From assembly GCA_963695835.1 (NCBI GenBank), contig CAVOHR010000002.1, positions 510,690 through 574,689 of the forward strand: a stretch of DNA of 64,000 bases. Direction: 5' to 3'. This DNA is from VRUE01 sp963695835 (lineage in GTDB: Bacteria > Actinomycetota > Thermoleophilia > Solirubrobacterales > 70-9). Of this stretch, positions 32,549-40,914 are shown piece after piece. The notes under the pieces were generated by a model. The model searched no databases. It had not been told where the DNA came from and saw only the letters and a program-made list of their open reading frames with translations. Each line of letters opens with the position of its first letter. The stretch's first letter is position 1. The position numbers were made by a program, and so were the translations under genes.

Positions 32549-32995
32549 TCAGTCCGAGCAGCGCTCACAGCGGCCGCGCAGGACTACGTCGTGCTCGGTG
32601 ACGTCGAAGCTGAGCTTGCCGGAGACGTCGGAGATCGCGTGCTCCAGCGAGGCGTCCTCGAAGGGCACCATGCGGCCGCAGTCGCGGCAGATCGCGTGGT
32701 GATGGTGATGGCCGCCGGGTTCGACGCGCTCGTAGCCGGCGATCCCGCGAGCGATCTCGATCCGCTGGACGAGACCCAGCTCGTCGAGCTGCTCGAGCGC
32801 CCGGTAGACGCTGGCGCGGCCCACGCCGGCGCGGCGCCTGCGCAGTTCCTCGTCGATATCCAAGGCACTCACCGCGCAGTCGTGGCGGGCAAGCGCTTCG
32901 ACCACCGCGGTGCGGGCGCCGCCGCGCCGGTAGCCGGCCTCCTGCAGGGCGGCAAGTGCGTGCTCGGCCCAGACGCTGTCGGTCGCGGTGGCCAT
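32549..32995 (-). CDS. zur: Fur-family regulator, probable Zur
   Basis: A 148-residue Fur-family repressor. The winged helix lies at about residues 10-85, the HHHHH-containing segment PGGHHHHHAICRDCG gives metal ligands, and the structural zinc site has paired cysteines CRDC and CERC. Position as the last gene of a zinc-uptake operon makes Zur more likely than Fur. Its start lies one base after the znuB stop. The 17-bp palindrome at 36340-36356 in front of the operon is its likely target. Metal specificity is inferred from context. Confidence 0.88.
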   Translation of the reverse strand: MATATDSVWAEHALAALQEAGYRRGGARTAVVEALARHDCAVSALDIDEELRRRRAGVGRASVYRALEQLDELGLVQRIEIARGIAGYERVEPGGHHHHHAICRDCGRMVPFEDASLEHAISDVSGKLSFDVTEHDVVLRGRCERCSD

Positions 32996-32996
32996 C

Positions 32997-33839
32997 TCAA
33001 CCGATCGTAGCCACCGCCGGGGGCGGCTTCGCCTGTCGCCAGGCCAGCGCCCACCCGGCGGGCACCGAGAGCAGGTAGGCGGCGACCATCGCCAGCGCAA
33101 CCGAGGCGCCGCCGGCGGTGCCGGCGTAGTAGGAGACGTAGAGCCCGGCCAGGCCGGCGAGGACCGCGATCGCCACCGAGAGCGCGATCATCGGCACGAT
33201 CCGCTCGGTCAGGTTCCGCGCCGCCGCCGCCGGGCCGACGAAGACGGCGACGACGAGCAGGTTGCCGAGACCCTGCACCGCGACGACGATCGCGACCGCG
33301 AGCAGCGCGATCAGCGCCGCTTCGACCCGCGCCGGCGCGGCGCCGAGCGAGCCGGCCGCGCCGCGGTCGAAGCCCACGGCGAGGAGCCGGCCGTGAAGCA
33401 GCGGCAGGCCGACCGCCACGGCGACGGCCAGCAGCGCGGCCGCAAGCAGGTCGCCGTTGGAGGGCCCGAGGATGTCGCCGAAGAGCAGCTCCTGGATGCC
33501 GGGCGGCGACTGCGGCGAGAGCGCCAGCAGGGCCCCGAGCCCGAACATGGTCGTGACGACGACCCCGACCGCGACCTCGCGGCTGACGCCAGGAACCTGC
33601 GCGACCACGACGATCGCCAGCCCGGCGACCACGATCGCCGGCGCGGCGCCGAGCAGGAGCGGCGCCGCCGCCAGGGAGGCGAGGACGAGGCCGGGCAGGA
33701 TCGAGTGGGAGAGCGACTCGGTCGCGTAGGAGAGCCGGTAGAGGACGACCCAGCAGCCGATCGCGCCACCGGCCACCGCGAGCAGGGACATCTCGGCGAT
33801 CGCCCGGCGCATGAACTCTTCCTGGAGCGGCTCGATCAT
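32997..33839 (-). CDS. znuB: zinc ABC transporter permease
   Basis: A 280-residue membrane protein of the ABC-3 family. Seven to nine hydrophobic segments are seen, with the family motifs YRLSYATESLSHSILPGLVL and LVVAVFVGPAAAARNLT. It follows the ATPase gene by 3 bp and precedes zur by 1 bp. Because a second permease is fused to the binding protein upstream, this one probably pairs with it as a heterodimer. Confidence 0.9.
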   Translation of the reverse strand: MIEPLQEEFMRRAIAEMSLLAVAGGAIGCWVVLYRLSYATESLSHSILPGLVLASLAAAPLLLGAAPAIVVAGLAIVVVAQVPGVSREVAVGVVVTTMFGLGALLALSPQSPPGIQELLFGDILGPSNGDLLAAALLAVAVAVGLPLLHGRLLAVGFDRGAAGSLGAAPARVEAALIALLAVAIVVAVQGLGNLLVVAVFVGPAAAARNLTERIVPMIALSVAIAVLAGLAGLYVSYYAGTAGGASVALAMVAAYLLSVPAGWALAWRQAKPPPAVATIG

Positions 33840-33842
33840 CGC

Positions 33843-34598
33843 TCAGTGGGAGTGGTCGTGATGGTGGGGCGGGAGGACGGCTCGGCGGCCGGAGCCGGGC
33901 AGCTCGACTATGGCGCCGCCGTAGGTCGCTTCGAGCACCTCGACGTCGAGCGCCTGCCGCGGCGGGCCGGCCGCGATCTGGCGGCGATTGAGGCAGAGCA
34001 CGCTGTCCCAGCGCTGCGCCTGCTCGAGGTCGTGGGTGGCGACGATCACGCCGCGGCCCTCGGCGGCGAGCGAGTCGATCAGCCCTTCGAGCCTTTCCGA
34101 GCTGGGACGGTCGAGTCCCGAGAAGGGCTCGTCGAGCAGCAGGATGCGGGCGTCCTGGACGAGGCTGCGGGCGATCAGGACGCGCTGGCGCTGGCCACCC
34201 GAGAGCCTGCCGAAGGTCTCCTCGGCGAGGCCGTCGAGGCCGACCTGCCGCAGCGACTCGACCGCGATCTCACGGTCGCGGCGACTGGGCCGGCGCCACC
34301 AGGGAAGCCTCGAGAGGGCCCCCATCGCGGCCACGTCGAGCGCCGAGACGGGGTAGTCGAGCTGCGAGCGCTCGGTCTGCGGCACGGTCGCGCAGCGGGC
34401 GCCCACGCGCAGCGCGCCCGCCAGCGGCGGCAGCTCGCCGAGCAGCGCCCGCAGCAGGGTCGTCTTGCCGCCGCCGTTGGGGCCCAGCAGGGCCATCGTC
34501 TCGCCTGCGCGCAGGCTGAAGGAGACGCCGGAGATCGCCGCCTCGCCGTCGTAGCCGACGGCGAGGCCGGACGCCTCGATCAGGGGCTCGGCCGGCAT
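33843..34598 (-). CDS. znuC: zinc ABC transporter ATPase with His-rich tail
   Basis: A 251-residue ATPase. Walker A is GPNGGGKTTLL, the signature is LSGGQRQRVLIARSL, and Walker B is ILLLDEPFSGLD. The C-terminus ends in a His-rich tail (PPHHHDHSH) that could bind zinc. ATG at 34598 lies within the 3' end of the upstream fusion gene (19-bp overlap), and znuB follows 3 bp after its stop. It provides energy to the zinc importer. Confidence 0.93.
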   Translation of the reverse strand: MPAEPLIEASGLAVGYDGEAAISGVSFSLRAGETMALLGPNGGGKTTLLRALLGELPPLAGALRVGARCATVPQTERSQLDYPVSALDVAAMGALSRLPWWRRPSRRDREIAVESLRQVGLDGLAEETFGRLSGGQRQRVLIARSLVQDARILLLDEPFSGLDRPSSERLEGLIDSLAAEGRGVIVATHDLEQAQRWDSVLCLNRRQIAAGPPRQALDVEVLEATYGGAIVELPGSGRRAVLPPHHHDHSH

Positions 34599-36325
34599 CC
34601 GCGCTGCCCGTCCGTGAAGCCGCGGGCCATCGCGTCCGCGTTGGCCTCCTCCATCGAGAGATAGGTCGCCCCGTCGGAGCCCCGCGGCCCGAGCGAGTCG
34701 CCGTAGAGGGTGTAGTCGGCGCTGGCGCCGGTCTGCCGGGCGATCGCTTCGGCCACCTTGGGGCTGAGGGAGCTCTCGGGAAAGATCGCCTTGACGTGCT
34801 CCCGCTCGACGGTTTCCGCCAGCTCGCTCAGGTCCTTTGCCGAGGCCTGCGCCTGGGTGGTCTGCGAGGGGATCACGGCGCCGACGATCTCGATCCCGTA
34901 GCGGTTGGCGAAGTAGCCGAACGCGTCGTGGTCGGTGACCAGCTTGCGCTGGCCGGCGGGAACCGAGCCGATGCACCTGGCGATCCCCGCGTCGAGCGCT
35001 TTCAGCTTCGCCAGGTAGGCGGCGGCATTGCGTTCGAAGAGCGCCCTGTGAGCCGGGTCGGCCGCCGCGAGGGAGCTCTCGATCTTGCGCACCGCCGCCT
35101 CGGCGTTGCGCGGGTCGTGCCACCAGTGCGGGTCGTAGCGCGATGCCTCCGCGCCAGTCGACTCGCCGGGCAGCCGCTCCGGCACGATCGCGCCCAGGTC
35201 GACGACCTCGGCGTCGCTGCCGCTGTCGGCGACGACCTGGTCGACCCAGCCGTCGAGGTTGTCGCCGCTGGCGAAGACCAGCGAGGCGCCGGCGGCGCCG
35301 CTGACGTCGCTCGGGCGGGGCTCGTAGTCGTGGGGGTCCGTATTCGGCTGCAGGATCTGGTCGACTTCGATCGCGTCGCCGCCGACCTCGCGCGCGAAGT
35401 CGGCGATCTGGGTCGTGGTCGCGACCACGTCGAGCTTCCCCCCGTCGCCGCCGCCGGAGGCGCCGCAGCCCGCGCCCAGCAGGGCCAGCGCGCCGAGGGC
35501 GGCGGCGAGGACGGCCCGGCGGGGCAGCCGCGCCACGGCCTGTCCGGCGGCCGCCAGGACGAAGCCGGCCCCGGCGACGCAGGCGATCGTCGCCCCGGGC
35601 GGCGCGTCGGTTTCGACCGAGAGCCAGAGGCCGGCGACGCCCTCGAGCGCGACCAGGCCGACGCTGAGCAGCTGCCAGGGTCGCAGCCGCCGGGTGAGCA
35701 GCCGCGCGGTGACGGCGGGCACGAGGAAGAGCGCGGTGACGAGTAGCGCCCCGACCACGGTCAGCGCCGCGACCGTCGCCAGCGCGACGAGGACGATCAG
35801 GACCGCGTCGAAGACGCGCGGGTCCGGCCGGGCGGGGCCGGCCAGGCCGGGGTCGAAGCCGGCGCGGAGCCAGTGCCGGCCGAGCAGCGCGCTGGCGGCC
35901 AGCGTCGCCACGGCCGCCCCCGCGGCGAGCCCGATGTCGCTGGCGTCGACCAGCAGCAGGCTGCCGAAGAGCAGCGTCTCGATGTTCGAGCCCGAGCCGA
36001 AGACGTCGCTGGCGAGGATGACCCCGGCGGCCAGGCAGCCGGCGAGCACGAGCGCCACGGCGGCGTCCTGCCCGGAGCGGCGACCGCGAAGCGCCGACAC
36101 GCCCGCGGCGAAGAGGAGCGCCGCGGCGAAGGCGCCGAGAGGCGCCGCGAACCCCAGGCCGTCGGCCAGCACCAGGCCCGGGAAGGACGCCGTCCCGACC
36201 GCGTGCGAGAAGAAGGCGAGCCCGCGCATGACGATCCAGGTCCCCAGCAGCCCGGCCGGGACCGAGAGGATCAGGATCTCGACCAGGCCGCGCTGGACGA
36301 AGGGAAGCTGGAACGGCTCGAGCAC
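34580..36325 (-). CDS. fused zinc permease and zinc-binding lipoprotein (ZnuB-ZnuA)
   Basis: A 581-residue fusion. Residues 1-265 form a full ABC-3 permease (motifs GLAFFSHAVGTASFPGLVLA and GALLVTALFLVPAVTARLL). Then comes a basic-hydrophobic stretch with lipobox-like LLGAGC (Cys287), and residues about 297-565 form a ZnuA-type binding protein with metal ligands in NTDPHDYEP, YDPHWWHDP and VTDHDAFGYF. Usually these are separate genes. The frame has no stop at the junction. Whether signal peptidase cuts after the fusion is unknown. GTG at 36325 starts downstream of the Zur box. Confidence 0.92.
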   Translation of the reverse strand: MLEPFQLPFVQRGLVEILILSVPAGLLGTWIVMRGLAFFSHAVGTASFPGLVLADGLGFAAPLGAFAAALLFAAGVSALRGRRSGQDAAVALVLAGCLAAGVILASDVFGSGSNIETLLFGSLLLVDASDIGLAAGAAVATLAASALLGRHWLRAGFDPGLAGPARPDPRVFDAVLIVLVALATVAALTVVGALLVTALFLVPAVTARLLTRRLRPWQLLSVGLVALEGVAGLWLSVETDAPPGATIACVAGAGFVLAAAGQAVARLPRRAVLAAALGALALLGAGCGASGGGDGGKLDVVATTTQIADFAREVGGDAIEVDQILQPNTDPHDYEPRPSDVSGAAGASLVFASGDNLDGWVDQVVADSGSDAEVVDLGAIVPERLPGESTGAEASRYDPHWWHDPRNAEAAVRKIESSLAAADPAHRALFERNAAAYLAKLKALDAGIARCIGSVPAGQRKLVTDHDAFGYFANRYGIEIVGAVIPSQTTQAQASAKDLSELAETVEREHVKAIFPESSLSPKVAEAIARQTGASADYTLYGDSLGPRGSDGATYLSMEEANADAMARGFTDGQRGCRPSP

Positions 36326-36339
36326 GCGAGGATTAAATC

Positions 36340-36356
36340 AAAATGAGATTCATTTT
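36340..36356. promoter_or_regulatory. Zur-box-like palindrome AAAATGA-GAT-TCATTTT
   Basis: A perfect 7-3-7 inverted repeat, very AT-rich against the surroundings. It ends 15 bp upstream of the fusion gene start and closely resembles Zur/Fur family operators. It is placed to block the promoter of the zinc operon when zinc is plentiful. It overlaps the stop codon of the preceding membrane protein gene. Confidence 0.75.
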
Positions 36357-37003
36357 TATTTTATGCCTGCCCGGAACCCGCGGAGATGGCGCCGGCCGCG
36401 GTCGCGCCACTCGAGGACGGCCAGCGCCAGCGCGACCGGGACCGTCGCCGGCAGCGTGTCGACGGCAAGGAAGAGCAGGTCGAAGGCGAGGGCGAGGGTC
36501 GCGACGAGCAGCGCCGCACGGAGCTGGCGAGGTCGGGAGGCGGCCAGCAGACACCCCAGCGTGGCGGCTGCGAAGAGGTCGCCGAAGCCCATCACGGCGG
36601 AGCCGAAGTGGATCGCCTGCAGGCGCGGCAGGCCGGCCGGGGCGGCGGCGGTGAGGACCGCGTTCGGGCCCTGGAGCAGGTCGGCGGCGACGAACCAGGT
36701 GTCGACGGCGGCCATCGCGTAGATCCCCAGCTTCAGCCAGCGGGCGGGCGCGACCGAGACGAGCAGCCAGCCGAGGCCGACGCAGCCGAGCGCGGTCAGC
36801 GCCGTCGCCGCGGCCTCGCCGGCGAGCGAGCCGGGCGAGGCCCAGGCGAGCGCAAACAATGGCGCGACGGCGAGCGCCCAGGCGGGACGGCCGCCGCGGA
36901 CGAGCCAGCCGAGCGCCAGCGCCGCCGAGGGCGGCACCGCGACCAGCGCCAGCCAGGCGAGCACGGTCGCCGATTCGCCCTCCAGCGCGACGACCCCGAT
37001 CAC
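36356..37003 (-). CDS. uncharacterised polytopic membrane protein
   Basis: A protein of at least 215 residues with about six hydrophobic segments. It contains the string VDTWFVAADLLQGPNAVLT and ends with a basic tail. GTG at 37003 is the first standard start, but the same frame stays open and hydrophobic back to about 37133 (AVSIAILSLLQAALVALPRA), so a longer form from a non-standard start is possible. It lies between guaA and the zinc operon on the same strand, without clear motifs. A link to zinc is not shown. Confidence 0.65.
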   Translation of the reverse strand: MIGVVALEGESATVLAWLALVAVPPSAALALGWLVRGGRPAWALAVAPLFALAWASPGSLAGEAAATALTALGCVGLGWLLVSVAPARWLKLGIYAMAAVDTWFVAADLLQGPNAVLTAAAPAGLPRLQAIHFGSAVMGFGDLFAAATLGCLLAASRPRQLRAALLVATLALAFDLLFLAVDTLPATVPVALALAVLEWRDRGRRHLRGFRAGIK

Positions 37004-37148
37004 GACGACGATCGAGAGCGCCGGCGCCAGCGCCCACCAGGGGCTGCGAAAGGCGTCGAGCCAGGCAAGACGCCGAGCCCGCGGCAGCGCGACGAGCGCT
37101 GCCTGCAGGAGACTGAGAATCGCTATCGAGACAGCGAAGGAGGGCGAG

Positions 37149-38735
37149 CTACTCCCACTCGATCGTCGCCGGAGGCTTCGAGGAGATGTCGAGAGCGACT
37201 CGGTTCACGTCCTTGATCTCGTTGATGATCCGGTTCGAGACGCGCTCCAGCAGGTCGTAGGGCAGCCGCGCCCAGTCGGCGGTCATCGCGTCGTCGGAGG
37301 TGACCGCGCGGATCACGATCGGGTAGGCGTAGGTGCGGCCGTCCCCCTGCACTCCGACCGAGCGGACGACCGGCAGCACGCAGAAGGACTGCCAGAGCTG
37401 GCGGTAGAGCTCGGCGGCGCGGATCTCCTCCTGCAGGATCGCGTCGGCGGCGCGCAGGATGTCGAGCCGCTCCCTCGTCACCTCGCCGCCGACGATGCGG
37501 ATCGCCAGGCCGGGCCCGGGGAAGGGCTGGCGCCAGACCATCCGTTCCGGCAGCCCCAGCTCGGCGCCGACCGCCCGCACCTCGTCCTTGAACAGCATCC
37601 GCAGCGGCTCGACCAGCTCGAACTCGAGGTCCTCGGGCAGCCCGCCGACGTTGTGGTGCGACTTGATCGTCGCCGCCGACTCGCTGCCGCCGGACTCGAT
37701 CACGTCGGAGTAGAGCGTTCCCTGGACCAGGTAGGCGGCGTCCTCGAGCTTCTCCGCCTCCTCCTCGAAGACGCGGATGAACTCGGCGCCGATGATCTTG
37801 CGCTTGCGCTCCGGATCGTCGACGCCGGCGAGGCGGGCGAGGAAGCGCTCCTCGGCTTCGACGTGGACGAGTGGGATGCCGAACTGCTCGAAGGCCGCCA
37901 CCACCTGCTCGGCCTCGTTCAGCCGCATCAGCCCGTGGTCGACGAAGACGCAGGTCAGCTGCTCCCCGACCGCCCGGTGGACGAGCAGCGCCGCGACCGA
38001 GGAGTCGACCCCGCCGGAGAGGCCGCAGATCACCCGCCCCTCGCCGACCTGGGCGCGGATCGCGTCGACCTGCTCGGCGATCACCGACTGCGGCGACCAC
38101 TGCCGCTCGCAGCCGGCGATCTCGCGCAGGAAGCGGGTCAGGACCTCGGTGCCGTAGGGCGTGTGGACGACCTCGGGGTGGAACTGGATGCCGTAGAGGC
38201 CGCGGTCCGGCGCCTCGCAGGCCGCGACGGGCGATGCCGGGGTCGAGGCCAGCGCCGTGAAGCCAGGCGGCGGCTCGAAGACGGCGTCGCGGTGGCTCAT
38301 CCAGCAGCTCTGCTCCTCCGGCAGGCCGCCGAGCAGCCTCCCCCCCGCGTTCCGCAGCGTCAGCTCGGCCCTCCCGAACTCGCCCGACTCGGCCCCTTCG
38401 ACCTTGCCGCCCAGCGCCTGCACCATCGCCTGCATCCCGTAGCAGATCCCCAGCATCGGAATCCCGAGATCGAGCAGATCGGTCGGAAACGGCGGTGCCC
38501 CCGGCTCGTACACCGAGGCCGGCCCGCCGGAGAGGACCAGTGCCTTGGGCGCCCGCTCGCGAATCGCCTCGACCGAGGTGCTCGCCGGCGACAGCTCGGC
38601 GAACACCCCGCATTCGCGGATCCGCCTTGCGATCAGCTGCGAGTACTGCCCGCCGAAGTCGAGGACGAGCACCTCCTCGGAGGCCTGGGCCGGCGCCGTC
38701 TGAGCGCCGGCCTCAGTCGTCGGCGACTCCAACAC
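37149..38735 (-). CDS. guaA: GMP synthase (glutamine-hydrolysing)
   Basis: A 528-residue GMP synthase, which aminates XMP. The glutaminase domain (about residues 20-210) has the nucleophile in LGICYGMQAMVQAL and QFHPEVVHTPYG. The ATP-pyrophosphatase domain has the P-loop GLSGGVDSSVAALLV, and the C-terminal dimerisation domain ends with PPATIEWE. GTG at 38735 lies within the 3' end of guaB3 (23-bp overlap), so the two purine genes are coupled. Confidence 0.96.
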   Translation of the reverse strand: MLESPTTEAGAQTAPAQASEEVLVLDFGGQYSQLIARRIRECGVFAELSPASTSVEAIRERAPKALVLSGGPASVYEPGAPPFPTDLLDLGIPMLGICYGMQAMVQALGGKVEGAESGEFGRAELTLRNAGGRLLGGLPEEQSCWMSHRDAVFEPPPGFTALASTPASPVAACEAPDRGLYGIQFHPEVVHTPYGTEVLTRFLREIAGCERQWSPQSVIAEQVDAIRAQVGEGRVICGLSGGVDSSVAALLVHRAVGEQLTCVFVDHGLMRLNEAEQVVAAFEQFGIPLVHVEAEERFLARLAGVDDPERKRKIIGAEFIRVFEEEAEKLEDAAYLVQGTLYSDVIESGGSESAATIKSHHNVGGLPEDLEFELVEPLRMLFKDEVRAVGAELGLPERMVWRQPFPGPGLAIRIVGGEVTRERLDILRAADAILQEEIRAAELYRQLWQSFCVLPVVRSVGVQGDGRTYAYPIVIRAVTSDDAMTADWARLPYDLLERVSNRIINEIKDVNRVALDISSKPPATIEWE

Positions 38736-39918
38736 CGGCGGAGACCGCCGCCCTGCCGTTCGACCCCATCCCGACGGACTGCTCGTTCTGCAGCTTCTTC
38801 CCCTCGCTCATCAGCGCCGGCGCGACCATCACCTCGGCCCGCTGGAAGGAGCGGATGTCCTCGTAGCCGGTGGTGGCCATCGAGGTTCTCAGCGCCCCCA
38901 TCAGGTTGAAGGTGCCGTCGTTCTCCTGGGCCGGGCCGAGCAGGATCTCCTCCATCGTCCCGTCCTGCCTGGTCGAGACGCGGGTGCCGCGCGGCAGCGA
39001 GGGGTGGAAGGTCGCCATCCCCCAGTGGAAGCCGCGGCCCGGCGCCTCCTTGGCGCGGGCCAGCGGCGAGCCGACCATCACCGCGTCGGCGCCTACGGCG
39101 ATCGCCTTGGAGACGTCGCCGCCGGTCCGCATGCCGCCGTCGGCGATCACGTTGACGTACTCGCCGGTCTCCAGCATGTGCTGGGCGCGGGCCGCGGCGA
39201 CGTCGGCGATCGCGGTCGCCTGCGGGACGCCGATCCCGAGCACGCCGCGGGTCGTGCAGGCGGCTCCGGGGCCGACCCCGACGAGGACGCCGACCGCGCC
39301 GGTCCGCATCAGGTGCAGGCCGGTCGAGTAGGAGGCGCAGCCGCCGACCACCGTCGGCACCGGGACTTCGGCGATGAACTCCTTCAGGTTGAGCGGCTCG
39401 ACCGTGGTCGAGACGTGTTCGGCGGAGATCACCGTGCCCTGGATGACGAGGATGTCGATCCCCGCCTCGACTGCGATCTCGTAGTGCGCGCGCACCTTCT
39501 GCGGGGTCAGCGAGCCGCAGGCGACGGCGCCGCGCTCCTTGATCTCGGCGACCCGCCGGCCGACCAGCTCCGGCTTGACCGGCTCGGCGTAGATCTCCTG
39601 CATGATCCGCGTCGCCAGGTGCGTGGGGGCGGCGGCGATCTTCTCGAGCTGCTCCTCGGCGTTCTCGAAGCGGGTCCAGACCCCCTCCAGGTTGAGCACT
39701 CCGAGGCCGCCCAGCTCGTTGACCAGGACCGCGGTGTCGGGGCTCACCACCCCGTCCATCGCCGCGGCGACGAGCGGCAGCTCGAAGCGGTAGGGGCCGA
39801 GGGTCCAGCTGATGTCTATGTCGTCGGGATCGCGGGTTCGGCGCGACGGGACGATCGCGATGTCGTCGAATCCGTAGGCGCGCCTCCCCTTCTTGCCGCG
39901 ACCGATGTCGATCTCCAA
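38713..39918 (-). CDS. guaB3: GuaB3-family IMP dehydrogenase/GMP reductase
   Basis: A 401-residue protein of the IMPDH/GMPR superfamily without CBS domains. The substrate loop GVGPGAACTTRGVLGIGVP carries the catalytic Cys, with IADGGMRTGGDVSKAIAVGA for phosphate binding. This actinobacterial and cyanobacterial subgroup is called GuaB3, and a cyanobacterial member has been reported as a GMP reductase, so a plain IMP dehydrogenase role should not be assumed. TTG at 39918 is the start, with GGAGG six bases upstream. It overlaps guaA by 23 bp. Confidence 0.92.
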   Translation of the reverse strand: MEIDIGRGKKGRRAYGFDDIAIVPSRRTRDPDDIDISWTLGPYRFELPLVAAAMDGVVSPDTAVLVNELGGLGVLNLEGVWTRFENAEEQLEKIAAAPTHLATRIMQEIYAEPVKPELVGRRVAEIKERGAVACGSLTPQKVRAHYEIAVEAGIDILVIQGTVISAEHVSTTVEPLNLKEFIAEVPVPTVVGGCASYSTGLHLMRTGAVGVLVGVGPGAACTTRGVLGIGVPQATAIADVAAARAQHMLETGEYVNVIADGGMRTGGDVSKAIAVGADAVMVGSPLARAKEAPGRGFHWGMATFHPSLPRGTRVSTRQDGTMEEILLGPAQENDGTFNLMGALRTSMATTGYEDIRSFQRAEVMVAPALMSEGKKLQNEQSVGMGSNGRAAVSAGVGVADD

Positions 39919-39957
39919 ATCGATCCTCCAGGGAAGGTGATGGCTTGAACAGCCAGC

Positions 39958-40914
39958 CTACACTTCCGCGTGGACCTCCAGGTCCCGCACCTCGACCTCG
40001 CCGAGCAGCCGCTCGACCCCGCGGCGGTCGATCGTGCCGGCGCCGAAGTGCTGGGTCGACTCGGCGCCACAGGCGACGCCGTAGGCGAGGCACTCCGCGG
40101 GCTCGCGACCGTCGTAGAGGGCGGCGACGTAGCCGGCAAGGAAGGCGTCGCCCGAGCCGACCGTCGAGACCGGTTCCAGCGGGCGGGTGCGGACCTCGAC
40201 CACGCGGCGCTCGGCGCCGCCGCCGACCACCGCGACGCAGCCGTCGGGCCGGGTGATCGCCGCCTCGCCGGCGCCCAGCCGGACCAGCTCGCCGAGCCCG
40301 TGGACGAGGTCGTCGCGGTCGGCGAACTCCTGGCCGACCAGCTCCTCCGCCTCGCGCTCGTTCGGGGTGACGATCGAGGCCCCGGCCCGCAGCCCGGCCC
40401 GCATCGGCTCGCCCTCCGAGTCGAGGATCGTCGTCACCCCGCGCTCGCGCAGGTCGCCGACCAGGCGCGCGTAGAGGTCCTCGCCGGCCCCCGGCGGCAG
40501 GCTCCCGGCGACGACGCAGATCCGCGCTCCGCCGGCCAGGTAGCGCAGCCGCTCGGCGAAGCGCTCCACCTCCTCGGCGCTGACCGCCGGGCCGCGCTCG
40601 TTGATCTCGGTCTGCTCGCCCGAGGTCGGGTCGATCACCGCCATGTTGATCCGCGTCTCGCCGGCGATCCAGGTGAAGTCGGTGAGGATCGCCTCGCGCC
40701 GCAGCTGCTCGAGCACCCGGTTGCCGGTCGGCCCGCCGGCGAAGCCGGCGGCGATCACCGGGCGGCCGAGCAGGCGCAGGGCGCGGGCGACGTTGATCCC
40801 CTTGCCGCCGGCGACCGTGCGGCTCTCGACCGCGCGGTGGCGGTGGCCGAGGCGGAAGCTGGGGACCGCGACCGTGCGATCGATCGCCGCGTTGAGGGTG
40901 ACCGTGAGGATCAT
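39958..40914 (-). CDS. PfkB-family sugar phosphate kinase (1-phosphofructokinase-like)
   Basis: A 318-residue kinase of the FruK/LacC branch. The N-terminal signature VAGGKGINVARALRLLGRPV and the C-terminal signature STVGSGDAFLAGYVAAL (catalytic Asp in GSGD) are intact. The start MILTVTLNAAIDRT fits 1-phosphofructokinases. It probably phosphorylates fructose-1-phosphate or a tagatose phosphate. The ATG overlaps the stop of the carboxypeptidase gene (ATGA). No PTS genes are nearby, so the substrate is open. Confidence 0.87.
   Translation of the reverse strand: MILTVTLNAAIDRTVAVPSFRLGHRHRAVESRTVAGGKGINVARALRLLGRPVIAAGFAGGPTGNRVLEQLRREAILTDFTWIAGETRINMAVIDPTSGEQTEINERGPAVSAEEVERFAERLRYLAGGARICVVAGSLPPGAGEDLYARLVGDLRERGVTTILDSEGEPMRAGLRAGASIVTPNEREAEELVGQEFADRDDLVHGLGELVRLGAGEAAITRPDGCVAVVGGGAERRVVEVRTRPLEPVSTVGSGDAFLAGYVAALYDGREPAECLAYGVACGAESTQHFGAGTIDRRGVERLLGEVEVRDLEVHAEV

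Noticed and set aside
36333..37037. A second frame in the membrane protein region
   Set aside because: Arg-rich and low in complexity, whereas the frame ending at 36356 gives clean hydrophobic helices.
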